Assembly (NCBI GenBank): GCA_028292065.1
Contig: JAQGNC010000541.1
Span: 1 to 6,401 of the forward strand
Length of the DNA: 6,401 nucleotides
Origin: Betaproteobacteria bacterium
GTDB taxonomy: Bacteria; Pseudomonadota; Gammaproteobacteria; Burkholderiales; SG8-41
Direction: 5' to 3'
A program made the position numbers and the translations under genes. Shown piece after piece: positions 1-5,701 of the stretch; within the stretch, counting starts at the first letter, position 1, and the number at the start of each line of letters is the position of its first letter. Under the pieces are notes generated by a model. The model had not been told where the DNA came from. It was given only the letters and a program-made list of their open reading frames with translations, and did not search any database.

Positions 1-24
1 GGTTTGGACCGAGGCCGACCCACC

Positions 25-486
25 CTACCCGATCCGTCGCGTGAGCGAGAACAGCAGCGCCGTTCCCACGCCCCACGCACCATTGATGATGAGGCCGGTC
101 GCCATCCGGCTCGCCTGCCAGCCCGCCGCCATCGGCAGCCCCTTCATCGGGGCGACGACGAACCACGCGACGAGGCTCGGCAGGATTGCGCCGAACGCGA
201 GCGCGTACACCCAGTACATCGCCCCTCGCGGGAAGCGATGCTCGATCGCGGCGAAAAGCACGCCCCACACCCCGCCCCAGAACGCGAGCGAGACCACCTG
301 GGGCACATGCAGAGGCCCGGCCGCCGCCATCGAGTACGTCCCGGCTTGCACGAATCCGATCTTCGCCAGCACCGCCAGCGCCGGCTGGTGAAACAACAGC
401 ACCGCGATAAAGCCCGCGATAAAGCCCATGACGAGCTTACGCACATGGACCGGTGCACCCCCTCGACTTCTGGCATTTGCCACCAT
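25..486 (-). CDS. Uncharacterised small four-helix membrane protein
   Basis: This gene encodes 153 residues with four hydrophobic segments, at roughly residues 17-41, 62-80, 90-111 and 128-148, separated by short loops. It is therefore probably a small inner-membrane protein. The first segment contains a Phe-His-Gln triplet (residues 32-34) inside otherwise apolar sequence, and Gly-Pro-Leu-His (57-60) precedes the second. These polar residues in or near the membrane could be functional. There is a basic N-terminal stretch and no cleavable signal with a clear AXA site. The ATG at 486 is chosen because a GGAGGT lies four bases upstream; a Met at residue 20 is less likely because it would cut into the first helix. 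The gene is divergent from the esterase gene, and the two share a 422-bp upstream region. I do not recognise a named family. The coding call is strong from hydropathy, ribosome binding site and codon use; the function is unknown. Confidence 0.8.
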   Translation of the reverse strand: MVANARSRGGAPVHVRKLVMGFIAGFIAVLLFHQPALAVLAKIGFVQAGTYSMAAAGPLHVPQVVSLAFWGGVWGVLFAAIEHRFPRGAMYWVYALAFGAILPSLVAWFVVAPMKGLPMAAGWQASRMATGLIINGAWGVGTALLFSLTRRIG

Positions 487-490
487 GACG

Positions 491-496
491 ACCTCC
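491..496 (-). promoter_or_regulatory. Ribosome binding site of the small membrane protein gene
   Basis: GGAGGT on the minus strand, four bases from the ATG at 486. It is a near-perfect Shine-Dalgarno sequence and decides the start of the small membrane protein gene. Confidence 0.75.
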
Positions 497-577
497 GTGG
501 ACGTGGATTTTGAGCGGCCTTCAGTAATCAGAGCGCCGTTTCGGCACTCAGGATACAGAATTCAGCACGGGGCAATC

Positions 578-609
578 GTCATTCCGGCGGTGATCCGGAC
601 TCCATTTTT
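578..609 (+). repeat. REP-like hairpin followed by a T run
   Basis: The segment begins GTCATTCCGGCGG and contains a five-base-pair stem, TCCGG (583-587) with CCGGA (595-599), around a seven-base loop. CTCCATTTTT follows, with five T at 605-609. From memory, the pattern GTCATTCCGGCG-N-CCGGAATCCA is a common dispersed palindromic repeat in proteobacterial genomes; this would be a somewhat decayed copy. Hairpin plus T run could also act as a weak plus-strand terminator, but no plus-strand gene lies upstream in the window for it to serve. Confidence 0.4.
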
Positions 610-698
610 GTCTTCGGCTGAACGTCGACATGCATCCTGGCGGAACGTCAGGACGACGGCACCCCCCACCCTGGAACCGTGCACTGCGGCATATTTGT

Positions 699-707
699 TG
701 CTCTGCA
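699..707. promoter_or_regulatory. PhaR-like site 1 (TGC-N3-GCA)
   Basis: The sequence TTGC-TCT-GCAG (698-708) differs by one base from CTGC-N3-GCAG, the palindrome reported for the PHA regulator PhaR in Paracoccus (recalled from the literature). It lies about 200 bp upstream of the PHB depolymerase start. Regulatory function is inferred from sequence and context only. Confidence 0.35.
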
Positions 708-738
708 GCAGGTATGCGGTGCCGCTATACACAGATGA

Positions 739-767
739 GACAAATTGCTGCCGCATTACAACTTGTC
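739..767. promoter_or_regulatory. Imperfect 9-bp inverted repeat, possible operator
   Basis: GACAAATTG (739-747) and CAACTTGTC (759-767) are inverted copies matching at eight of nine positions. The arm centres are 20 bp apart, about two helical turns, as expected for a dimeric regulator. The repeat sits in the A+T-richer divergent region about 140-170 bp upstream of the esterase start. It encloses the second TGC-N4-GCA site. Which regulator would bind cannot be told from the sequence. Confidence 0.35.
746..755. promoter_or_regulatory. PhaR-like site 2 (TGC-N4-GCA)
   Basis: TGC-TGCC-GCA with a four-base spacer, preceded by a T as in the other two sites. It overlaps the left arm of the 739-767 inverted repeat. 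It is the second of three similar half-palindromes between the divergent genes. Confidence 0.3.
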
Positions 768-775
768 GGGCTACG

Positions 776-803
776 GGTACAGATCAGACGATTAATGTAT
801 AAA
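776..803 (+). promoter_or_regulatory. Weak candidate promoter for the PHA operon
   Basis: TATAAA at 798-803 is a five-of-six match to the sigma70 -10 hexamer. Sixteen bases upstream, GGTACA (776-781) matches the -35 hexamer at only three positions. Transcription would begin near 810 and give a leader of about 100 nt containing the 859-874 hairpin. The poor -35 makes this tentative; a regulator-dependent promoter is possible. AATTAT at 848-853 is an alternative -10. Confidence 0.2.
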
Positions 804-853
804 CATCCCTCAACCCTCGACGTTTCTGATAGCCTGCATTCCAACGAAATTAT

Positions 854-862
854 TGCAACGCA
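854..862. promoter_or_regulatory. PhaR-like site 3 (TGC-N3-GCA)
   Basis: TGC-AAC-GCA, again preceded by T, lies 47 bp upstream of the depolymerase start and overlaps the left arm of the 859-874 hairpin. It is the closest of the three related sites to the gene, so if real it is the best placed to block transcription. Confidence 0.35.
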
Positions 863-874
863 CCATCCGGTGCG
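859..874 (+). promoter_or_regulatory. Short hairpin in the leader of the PHB depolymerase gene
   Basis: CGCACC (859-864) and GGTGCG (869-874) form a perfect six-base-pair stem with the tetraloop ATCC. It ends 34 bases before the ATG at 909. It could be a leader stem-loop or a protein-binding palindrome. It does not cover the ribosome binding region and has no T run, so it is not an intrinsic terminator. Confidence 0.35.
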
Positions 875-908
875 ATCGCGCTGAAAACTTTCTGGGAACC
901 ACCACACG

Positions 909-2045
909 ATGAACATGAAAATACCTGCCGGGCTCGCCTATGCCACCCGTCTGGTCCGCGGCGGCAAGCTGACCGAGGCGACCGACGCCATCCAGCGCGC
1001 CTTGCGCGGGCTGACCGGCGCTGCCGAGCCCGAGGCGACCGAAATCGACGTCATCGAGGGAACGTGTCGCGTGGTCGACGAGCCGGCGGTGCAGCCGCGC
1101 GCCCGCGCGGAACGCGATATCGCCCGCCGCGCACCCGCGGCGCCGACGCGCGAGCACGGGGAATTCATCTCGCGCAGCTACTCGAACGCCGCCGGCACCC
1201 GCGACTACAAGGTCTACATCCCCGGCACGTATGACGGGCAGGCGATGCCGCTGGTCGTCATGCTCCACGGCTGTAAGCAGAATCCGGACGATTTCGCCGC
1301 CGGCACCCGCATGAACGAGCTGGCCGAAGCGCACGGCTTCCTCGTCGTGTATCCGGAGCAGGCCGCCAAGGCGAACGGGGCGAACTGCTGGAACTGGTTC
1401 GAGACGCGGCACCAGAAGCGCGAAGGCGGAGAGCCTTCGCTGATCGCGGGCATTACGCGCGAGGTCGTCGCCGCCTACGGGCTCGATTCGCGCCGCGTGT
1501 ATGTCGCCGGCCTTTCTGCGGGAGGCGCGATGGCAGCCGTCATGGGAACGACTTACCCCGACCTCTACGCGGCGCTCGGGATCCACTCCGGCCTGCCTTA
1601 CCAGGCTGCGCGCGACGTGGCTTCGGCGTTCGCAGCGATGCGCGGAGACCGGTCGAAGCCGGTCAAGCGTAAATCGCGCCGCGACGCGCCGGCCCGCAGC
1701 GTGCCGACGATCGTCTTCCACGGCGACAACGACACCACGGTGCACCCGAGCAATGGCGACGAGTTGATCGCGCATGCTTCCGCCGCGTCGATGGAAGCGA
1801 AAGCCCGCGACAACGCCTACGCCGAGCACGTGACGAGTGTCGAGCACGGTGACGTCGCCGGCCGCGCCTACACCCGCACGACTCATCGCGACACCGCGGG
1901 CAAGCCGGTCCTCGAGCAATGGCTCGTGCACGGCGCGGCACACGCGTGGTCGGGCGGCAGCGCGGACGGCTCCTTCGCCGATCCGAAGGGGCCCGACGCC
2001 AGCCGCGAGATGCTGCGGTTTTTCCTGGAGCACCAGAACACCTGA
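909..2045 (+). CDS. PHB-depolymerase-family esterase (intracellular type)
   Basis: This 378-residue alpha/beta-hydrolase belongs to the esterase/PHB depolymerase family (LpqC-like). Visible hallmarks in order are an N-terminal helical region (5-36), a variable linker (about 37-80), the oxyanion-hole motif LHGC (119-122), the nucleophile elbow GLSAG (201-205) with Ser203, HGDND (271-275) with Asp275 as probable acid, and GAAHAW (342-347) with His345. The ending, DPKGPD then an amphipathic helix, is typical. Family members hydrolyse esters of short-chain 3-hydroxyalkanoate polymers or related substrates. The N-terminus has no signal peptide, so a cytoplasmic role on PHB granules or oligomers is inferred. 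The ATG at 909 has only a weak GGGAA upstream; a second in-frame ATG at 915 is possible. It appears co-transcribed with the phasin-like gene 16 bp downstream. Family is confident; the true substrate (polymer, oligomer or another ester such as feruloyl) is not. Confidence 0.93.
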   Translation: MNMKIPAGLAYATRLVRGGKLTEATDAIQRALRGLTGAAEPEATEIDVIEGTCRVVDEPAVQPRARAERDIARRAPAAPTREHGEFISRSYSNAAGTRDYKVYIPGTYDGQAMPLVVMLHGCKQNPDDFAAGTRMNELAEAHGFLVVYPEQAAKANGANCWNWFETRHQKREGGEPSLIAGITREVVAAYGLDSRRVYVAGLSAGGAMAAVMGTTYPDLYAALGIHSGLPYQAARDVASAFAAMRGDRSKPVKRKSRRDAPARSVPTIVFHGDNDTTVHPSNGDELIAHASAASMEAKARDNAYAEHVTSVEHGDVAGRAYTRTTHRDTAGKPVLEQWLVHGAAHAWSGGSADGSFADPKGPDASREMLRFFLEHQNT

Positions 2046-2047
2046 AA

Positions 2048-2055
2048 AGGAAGGG
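2048..2055 (+). promoter_or_regulatory. Ribosome binding site of the phasin-like gene
   Basis: AGGAAGGG begins two bases after the depolymerase stop codon and ends six bases before the ATG at 2062. It fixes that ATG as the start, although the reading frame stays open for 75 codons upstream inside the esterase gene. Confidence 0.75.
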
Positions 2056-2061
2056 ATCGAT

Positions 2062-2535
2062 ATGCGCCGCCTGAAACGCAGGAGCAGGACCGGACTAGCC
2101 ACGAAGGTCGCGGAGCTCGCGATCGCCGCGCCGCAGGTGGTCGCCATACGCACCGCGCGCATGCTCGCCGCAGGCGCGAACCCCGATGCCCGCGATCGCG
2201 CCGAGTTCTCGCGCATGGTCCCCGAGAAAGTCAGCGCGTTGTGGGAGTCGATGTTCGCGATGAGCCGCCAGCTGGCGACCACGCAGCAGGAGTACGCCCG
2301 CAGCGCCGCGATGAAATGGATGCGGATATGGATGACGCCGTGGTGGCTCAGCGCCTACCGCCCACTCACGCAAACCGCGGCGTCGCTGCCCGCGCTCGCC
2401 GCGCTTGCCGGTCCCACGCGGCCTCAGCGGCAGCGCGCCGCGGTGAAACTCATCGAAAAAGCGCTCGGCCCGGTTCACAAGCGCGCCACCGCGAACTCCC
2501 GAAGGCTGACGCGCATCAAAAAGCGCCGCGCTTAA
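2062..2535 (+). CDS. Polyhydroxyalkanoate granule-associated phasin-like protein
   Basis: The product is 157 residues, mostly helical by composition and very basic at both ends. Its layout matches, from memory, the small PHA-granule phasins of Burkholderia and Ralstonia: a basic start, a conserved segment AELAIAAPQVVAIRTARM (17-34), an acidic and polar helix with RAEFSRMVPEK (46-56), a Gln/Met-rich amphipathic helix (about 58-90), a variable Ala/Leu-rich part (100-118), and a closing motif GPVHKRATANSRRLTR (136-151). Such proteins coat PHA granules, control their size and number, and can recruit granule enzymes. Tryptophans cluster at 86-95 (KWMRIWMTPWW), a plausible surface for the polymer-water interface. 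The gene follows the PHB-depolymerase-family esterase by 16 bp, which supports a shared role in PHA turnover. The Lys/Arg-rich tail might also contact DNA, as proposed for PhaM-type proteins; that is inference. Confidence 0.8.
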   Translation: MRRLKRRSRTGLATKVAELAIAAPQVVAIRTARMLAAGANPDARDRAEFSRMVPEKVSALWESMFAMSRQLATTQQEYARSAAMKWMRIWMTPWWLSAYRPLTQTAASLPALAALAGPTRPQRQRAAVKLIEKALGPVHKRATANSRRLTRIKKRRA

Positions 2536-2542
2536 GCCGGCT

Positions 2543-2646
2543 GTCATTGCGAGAAGCGCGGCGACGAAGCAATCTCGTTGCGAACGTAAAGTTTTCGTGC
2601 GCCACGAGATCGCCACGGCGTTCCTGCGGAGCCGCCTCGCGATGAC
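2543..2646. repeat. 104-bp imperfect palindromic repeat (REP/MITE-like)
   Basis: The left unit (2543-2577) starts GTCATTGCGAG and ends GCAATCTCG. The right unit (2605-2646) is an inverted relative that reads, on the minus strand, GTCATCGCGAG through GCGATCTCG. The centre forms a near-perfect hairpin: 2573-2578 pairs with 2604-2609, 2580-2582 with 2600-2602, and 2584-2586 with 2596-2598. Each unit can also pair internally (ATTGC with GCAAT in the left, ATCGC with GCGAT in the right). The GTCATTGCGAG...GAAGCAATCTCG motif is, from memory, a widely dispersed intergenic palindrome. It starts eight bases after the phasin-like gene and lies between convergent genes, a usual place for such elements. 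Confidence 0.75.
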
Positions 2647-2655
2647 AACCTCCGG

Positions 2656-2690
2656 GTCATTGCGAGGAGCGGCGCGACGAAGCAATCTCG
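2656..2690 (+). repeat. Second direct copy of the GTCATTGCGAG repeat unit
   Basis: This 35-bp unit matches the unit at 2543-2577 at 32 of 35 positions in the same orientation, and lies ten bases after the inverted unit. The three units therefore alternate plus, minus, plus, like a BIME-type cluster. No matching inverted partner follows it. Confidence 0.75.
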
Positions 2691-2700
2691 AAGCGTTCGT

Positions 2701-2730
2701 CGCCGACGCCCTTCACTACGCACGTCGGCG
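2701..2730 (-). terminator. GC-rich stem-loop just past the AsmA gene stop
   Basis: CGCCGACG (2701-2708) and CGTCGGCG (2723-2730) form a perfect eight-base-pair stem with a 14-base loop. On the minus strand the stem begins 12 bases after the TGA of the AsmA-family gene, where a terminator or 3'-end-protecting structure is expected. There is no T run on either side, so it is not a textbook intrinsic terminator. Confidence 0.4.
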
Positions 2731-2742
2731 CCTGCTGCGCCC

Positions 2743-5583
2743 TCAGCGTTTGGCCGCGACCGCGATCGGCGCCGGATTCTGAATCTGGCGCTTGGCGGTC
2801 TCGACGAGCGGGCCGCACTGCAGGTCCTGGCCTTTGCCGAACTGGACGAAAGGCACGATCGCCGCCAGCGGGGTCGCCACCACCGACAGCGCCACGGCCG
2901 CCACTCCGCGCGCGGTCAGCCTTTTCAGGTCGGGCAACACCGAAGGCGCGCCGAACGTGCCGCGAACGTTGATCGGGCCGCGCAGCGACACGAGGCTCTT
3001 GCCTTTGGGCTGCGACACGAGCCGCAGGTCGAGCGTCTCGTCGCTGAAGTTCGCCTTGCCTTCGCCGACCAGCGTCGTGTGCTGCGTATCGAGGATGAAC
3101 TGCCGCGGGTGCATGACCCCGTTCTCCCACGCGAGATCGGCGACCATGCAGCGGATCGGGATGTTGCGGTCGCCGCGCAACAGCACGAGCAGGGTGTTGG
3201 CGATATCCAGGTTGGACAGCCGCAGCATGAGATCGCTGACTTCGCCTTCGCCGACCACGAGCGAAGTCTCGCCATTGGCCGACCCGAGCATCGCCGCGAT
3301 CGAGTTGCCGCGCGAGGCGAGCCTGACCCGCCCGTCCATCTCGCCCACGCTTGCCTTGGCGATCTTGAGCTGCGGCAACAGTCTCGCGAGCTGCAGCGAT
3401 TGCACGCGGATGTCGGCGCGCGACGCGATCACCGACGCGCTGCCGTCGAGCGTGATGTCTGAAACGAGATGCCCCCCGGCGACGCCGAAGTTAAGCGGCG
3501 CCAGCGTGAGCACGCCGTTCTTCACGATGAGGTGCGCGCTCATGTCGTCGATCGGCAGCTTCTCGGTGATCACCTGCTTACCCTGGAAGCGGATGTCGGC
3601 GTCGGCCGCTTTGAGCTTCTCGAGGTTGTACGGCGTGTCCGGAAGAACCCGCGTGGAATGCGGTGTCGCCACCTTGCCCGTCGCGGTTTTCTCCGCGCCG
3701 ATGAAACCGGCGAGGTCGGCGAGATCGAGACGCTTGGACGTGAGGTCGGCTTTCATCAATTGCGGCGCGCGGCCGCGATCGACGAGGAAGCTGCCCGAGA
3801 GATCGCTGTCGCCGACCGCGCCGGTGAACTGGCGCAGCTCCCACACATCTGCGGTGTGCACGAGGCGGCCGCCGAGGCGATAAGCGGGTGTGGGCGGCAG
3901 CGGCACGCCGGCGATCTTGTACAGCTCGTCGAGGCTCGCGCCGGCGAGCGTCAATTGCAGGTCCATCGCCTGCATCGCCGCCGGGTCGCGCACCGTACCT
4001 TTGGCCGTCACGCGCGTCTGGCCGATGTTCAACGCGACGTCCATCGCGATGTCCGGATGATCGGTGTTCTTCGATCGCACCGTGCCTTTGATCGTCGCCG
4101 GCAGGCCGAAGAGGCGGCTGTCAGTCACGCTCACGTCGGCGGCGACCTGGATCACCGGATCGATCTGGCCTTTCAGGTCGAACCGGCTGTTGATCGTGGC
4201 AGCGGGATACGCGCCGAACTTCGACGGATCGAAATTGCTGAGCTTGCCGCCCACCGTGAAGTTCTTCTGCGCGTTGAGCGCGATCGTTCCGTGAGTGGCG
4301 AGCTGGGCGCTGCCTGCGCGCGCATACGCTTCGCCGATCGTCGCGACGCCATCGGCCAGCGCGCCGTTGAAGCGGAACTGATACGGCGCCTGCGCGAGGG
4401 CGAGCTTCACGCGCTGAGCCGCGCCGTTGCCGCCCAGCTCGAGGCGGCCGGCGAGCTGCGTCTTGTGCAGACGCGCCTGCATGCCGTGCAGGTTGAGATT
4501 GCCCGTGGCGAGCTTCACGTCGAGCATGCCTTCGCGCCACGCGCCGGTGCCGGCGAAATGTCCCGCTTCCGCGAGATCGAGCCTCACGTCGCCGAGCGCG
4601 AGCTCGGCGGGCGTGCCTTGCAGGGTCGCCGACGCTCGGGAGAACGGCAGCCTCTGGGCGTCGATCATTCCCGGCTTCGCATTGACCAGCGTGACGATGC
4701 CGCTCAGCGTGCGCTGCGCGTCGGCGACGATGCTGCCTTCGCCGCTCAATGCCGCGGTCGGCGCGGTCTTCACCCACGCGCGAGGATCGAAATCCTTCGC
4801 GGAGAACTGGAGCTGCGTCAGCGGCTGCGGATCGTAAGGCGCGACGGCGAGCTTTGCAGTGGCGCTCGCCTCGCGCGCTTTCGCATCGATCGCCGCTTCG
4901 GCGTTCATGAGCGAGCCGCCGAGCGTCGTCGTCACCGAATAATCGTCGGCGTTGAGCGAAGTCAGCGCGATGCTGCCGTCGAGCGCGAAAGGCGCGTCGG
5001 CGCCGAGCTTCACCTCGCCACGGATGTTGCCCCACTGCGTCGCCAGCGATTTCACTTCGGCTTGCAGGGAATGCTTGCTGCCCGCGAACGCCGCGTGCAG
5101 GTTGCTGATCTCGTGAGTGCCCGCGTCGTTCGAGACGGTGAGCTTCGCAATCTCAAAATCGGTGACTGCGAAAGAGATCGGCGAGCGCAGGGACTCAGGC
5201 GGCTTCCGCGCCTCATCCGGGGACGGCGCGAGCTCGAGTGCGACGTTGTTCGCGGTCATCTCGCCGACCGCGACCTGCCCCATGAAGAGGCGCGCCGGCC
5301 GCCACTTCATGTGCGCGTCGTCGATCGCGAGCTTGCCGAACTTGTCCTCGAGCCGGATCTGGGCGACGTCGATCGTGCCGAGCAGGGAACCTTTCACGCC
5401 GACGAGCTCCAGGCGCCCGTCGAAGCGGTCCATGAGGTGGTCGGCCGCCCACAGAAGCGTCGACTCGCGCGAGAGGAGCCACACGCCCGCAGCGGACACG
5501 GCGACGACGGCAAGCGCGGCCACGGCGGCTTTTCTGGCGCGGCCACGGCGTCTGGAGCGACTTGCGGGCGGGTGTTCGGTCAT
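2743..5583 (-). CDS. AsmA-family envelope protein
   Basis: The product is 946 residues from the ATG at 5583. A short basic cytoplasmic head rich in Arg (8-18) precedes one membrane helix (about 19-37); the rest is predicted periplasmic. The region after the helix (DGRLELVGVKGSLLG, then IRLEDK) is the repeating beta-strand style shared by AsmA and TamB proteins, and this pattern runs through the whole chain. The C-terminal part looks like the AsmA_2 region, ending in GPINVRGTFGAPSVLPDLKR (about 869-888), a hydrophobic stretch (893-914) and a GKGQDLQCGPL tail with Cys923. AsmA-like proteins are thought to form elongated grooves that move phospholipids between inner and outer membrane, or to affect outer-membrane assembly. 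Start choice is uncertain: in-frame ATG 5607 and TTG 5622 add 8 or 13 residues, and none has a good ribosome binding site. 5583 is preferred because it leaves a normal short head. No link to the PHA genes is evident. Confidence 0.9.
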   Translation of the reverse strand: MTEHPPASRSRRRGRARKAAVAALAVVAVSAAGVWLLSRESTLLWAADHLMDRFDGRLELVGVKGSLLGTIDVAQIRLEDKFGKLAIDDAHMKWRPARLFMGQVAVGEMTANNVALELAPSPDEARKPPESLRSPISFAVTDFEIAKLTVSNDAGTHEISNLHAAFAGSKHSLQAEVKSLATQWGNIRGEVKLGADAPFALDGSIALTSLNADDYSVTTTLGGSLMNAEAAIDAKAREASATAKLAVAPYDPQPLTQLQFSAKDFDPRAWVKTAPTAALSGEGSIVADAQRTLSGIVTLVNAKPGMIDAQRLPFSRASATLQGTPAELALGDVRLDLAEAGHFAGTGAWREGMLDVKLATGNLNLHGMQARLHKTQLAGRLELGGNGAAQRVKLALAQAPYQFRFNGALADGVATIGEAYARAGSAQLATHGTIALNAQKNFTVGGKLSNFDPSKFGAYPAATINSRFDLKGQIDPVIQVAADVSVTDSRLFGLPATIKGTVRSKNTDHPDIAMDVALNIGQTRVTAKGTVRDPAAMQAMDLQLTLAGASLDELYKIAGVPLPPTPAYRLGGRLVHTADVWELRQFTGAVGDSDLSGSFLVDRGRAPQLMKADLTSKRLDLADLAGFIGAEKTATGKVATPHSTRVLPDTPYNLEKLKAADADIRFQGKQVITEKLPIDDMSAHLIVKNGVLTLAPLNFGVAGGHLVSDITLDGSASVIASRADIRVQSLQLARLLPQLKIAKASVGEMDGRVRLASRGNSIAAMLGSANGETSLVVGEGEVSDLMLRLSNLDIANTLLVLLRGDRNIPIRCMVADLAWENGVMHPRQFILDTQHTTLVGEGKANFSDETLDLRLVSQPKGKSLVSLRGPINVRGTFGAPSVLPDLKRLTARGVAAVALSVVATPLAAIVPFVQFGKGQDLQCGPLVETAKRQIQNPAPIAVAAKR

Positions 5584-5636
5584 TGGGACGTCGCTTCGAG
5601 GGGACATCCCATAGATAGGCAATCTTCCGGCCCGGT

Positions 5637-5653
5637 GACGAGAAGCTCTCGTC
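5637..5653. promoter_or_regulatory. Perfect 7-bp inverted repeat between the Bug and AsmA genes
   Basis: GACGAGA (5637-5643) and TCTCGTC (5647-5653) flank a three-base centre. The site lies in the 118-bp gap between the stop of the solute-binding protein gene and the AsmA start, about 54 bp upstream of the latter. It could be an operator or a small hairpin. No T run follows on the minus strand, so it is not a classical terminator. The rest of the gap shows nothing I can name. Confidence 0.35.
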
Positions 5654-5701
5654 GGCGTTCGGAGACACCGCGCCCGCGCGATCAGCGGTGCAGCGCTTTG
5701 G

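Noticed and set aside
562..756. Open frame of 64 codons on the minus strand in the divergent region
   Set aside because: There is no convincing ribosome binding site or protein pattern, and it spans candidate regulatory sites and the REP-like hairpin.
428..802. Open frame of 124 codons on the plus strand in the divergent region
   Set aside because: It overlaps the start of the minus-strand membrane protein gene, has no ribosome binding site that I see, and its product shows no domain or hydropathy pattern. The region looks regulatory.
1837..2061. Upstream extension of the phasin-like reading frame inside the esterase gene
   Set aside because: The extension overlaps the esterase C-terminus in another frame and reads as low-complexity Arg/Ala/Ser. 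The AGGAAGGG at 2048-2055 points to the ATG at 2062.
810..2282. Open frame of 490 codons on the minus strand opposite the esterase gene
   Set aside because: It mirrors the esterase and part of the phasin-like gene, has shadow-like Arg/Val/Ala-rich composition, and shows no recognisable motif; the plus-strand genes have complete family motifs.
2095..2685. Minus-strand open frame of 196 codons across the phasin-like gene and the repeats
   Set aside because: Its first part is translation of the repeat units, and the rest is antisense to the phasin-like gene. Repeats of this class often create spurious open frames.
2543..2690. CRISPR-like array from the repeated 35-bp units
   Set aside because: There are only three units, in alternating orientation, with irregular spacing and no uniform spacers. 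The pattern is that of REP/BIME-type palindromes.
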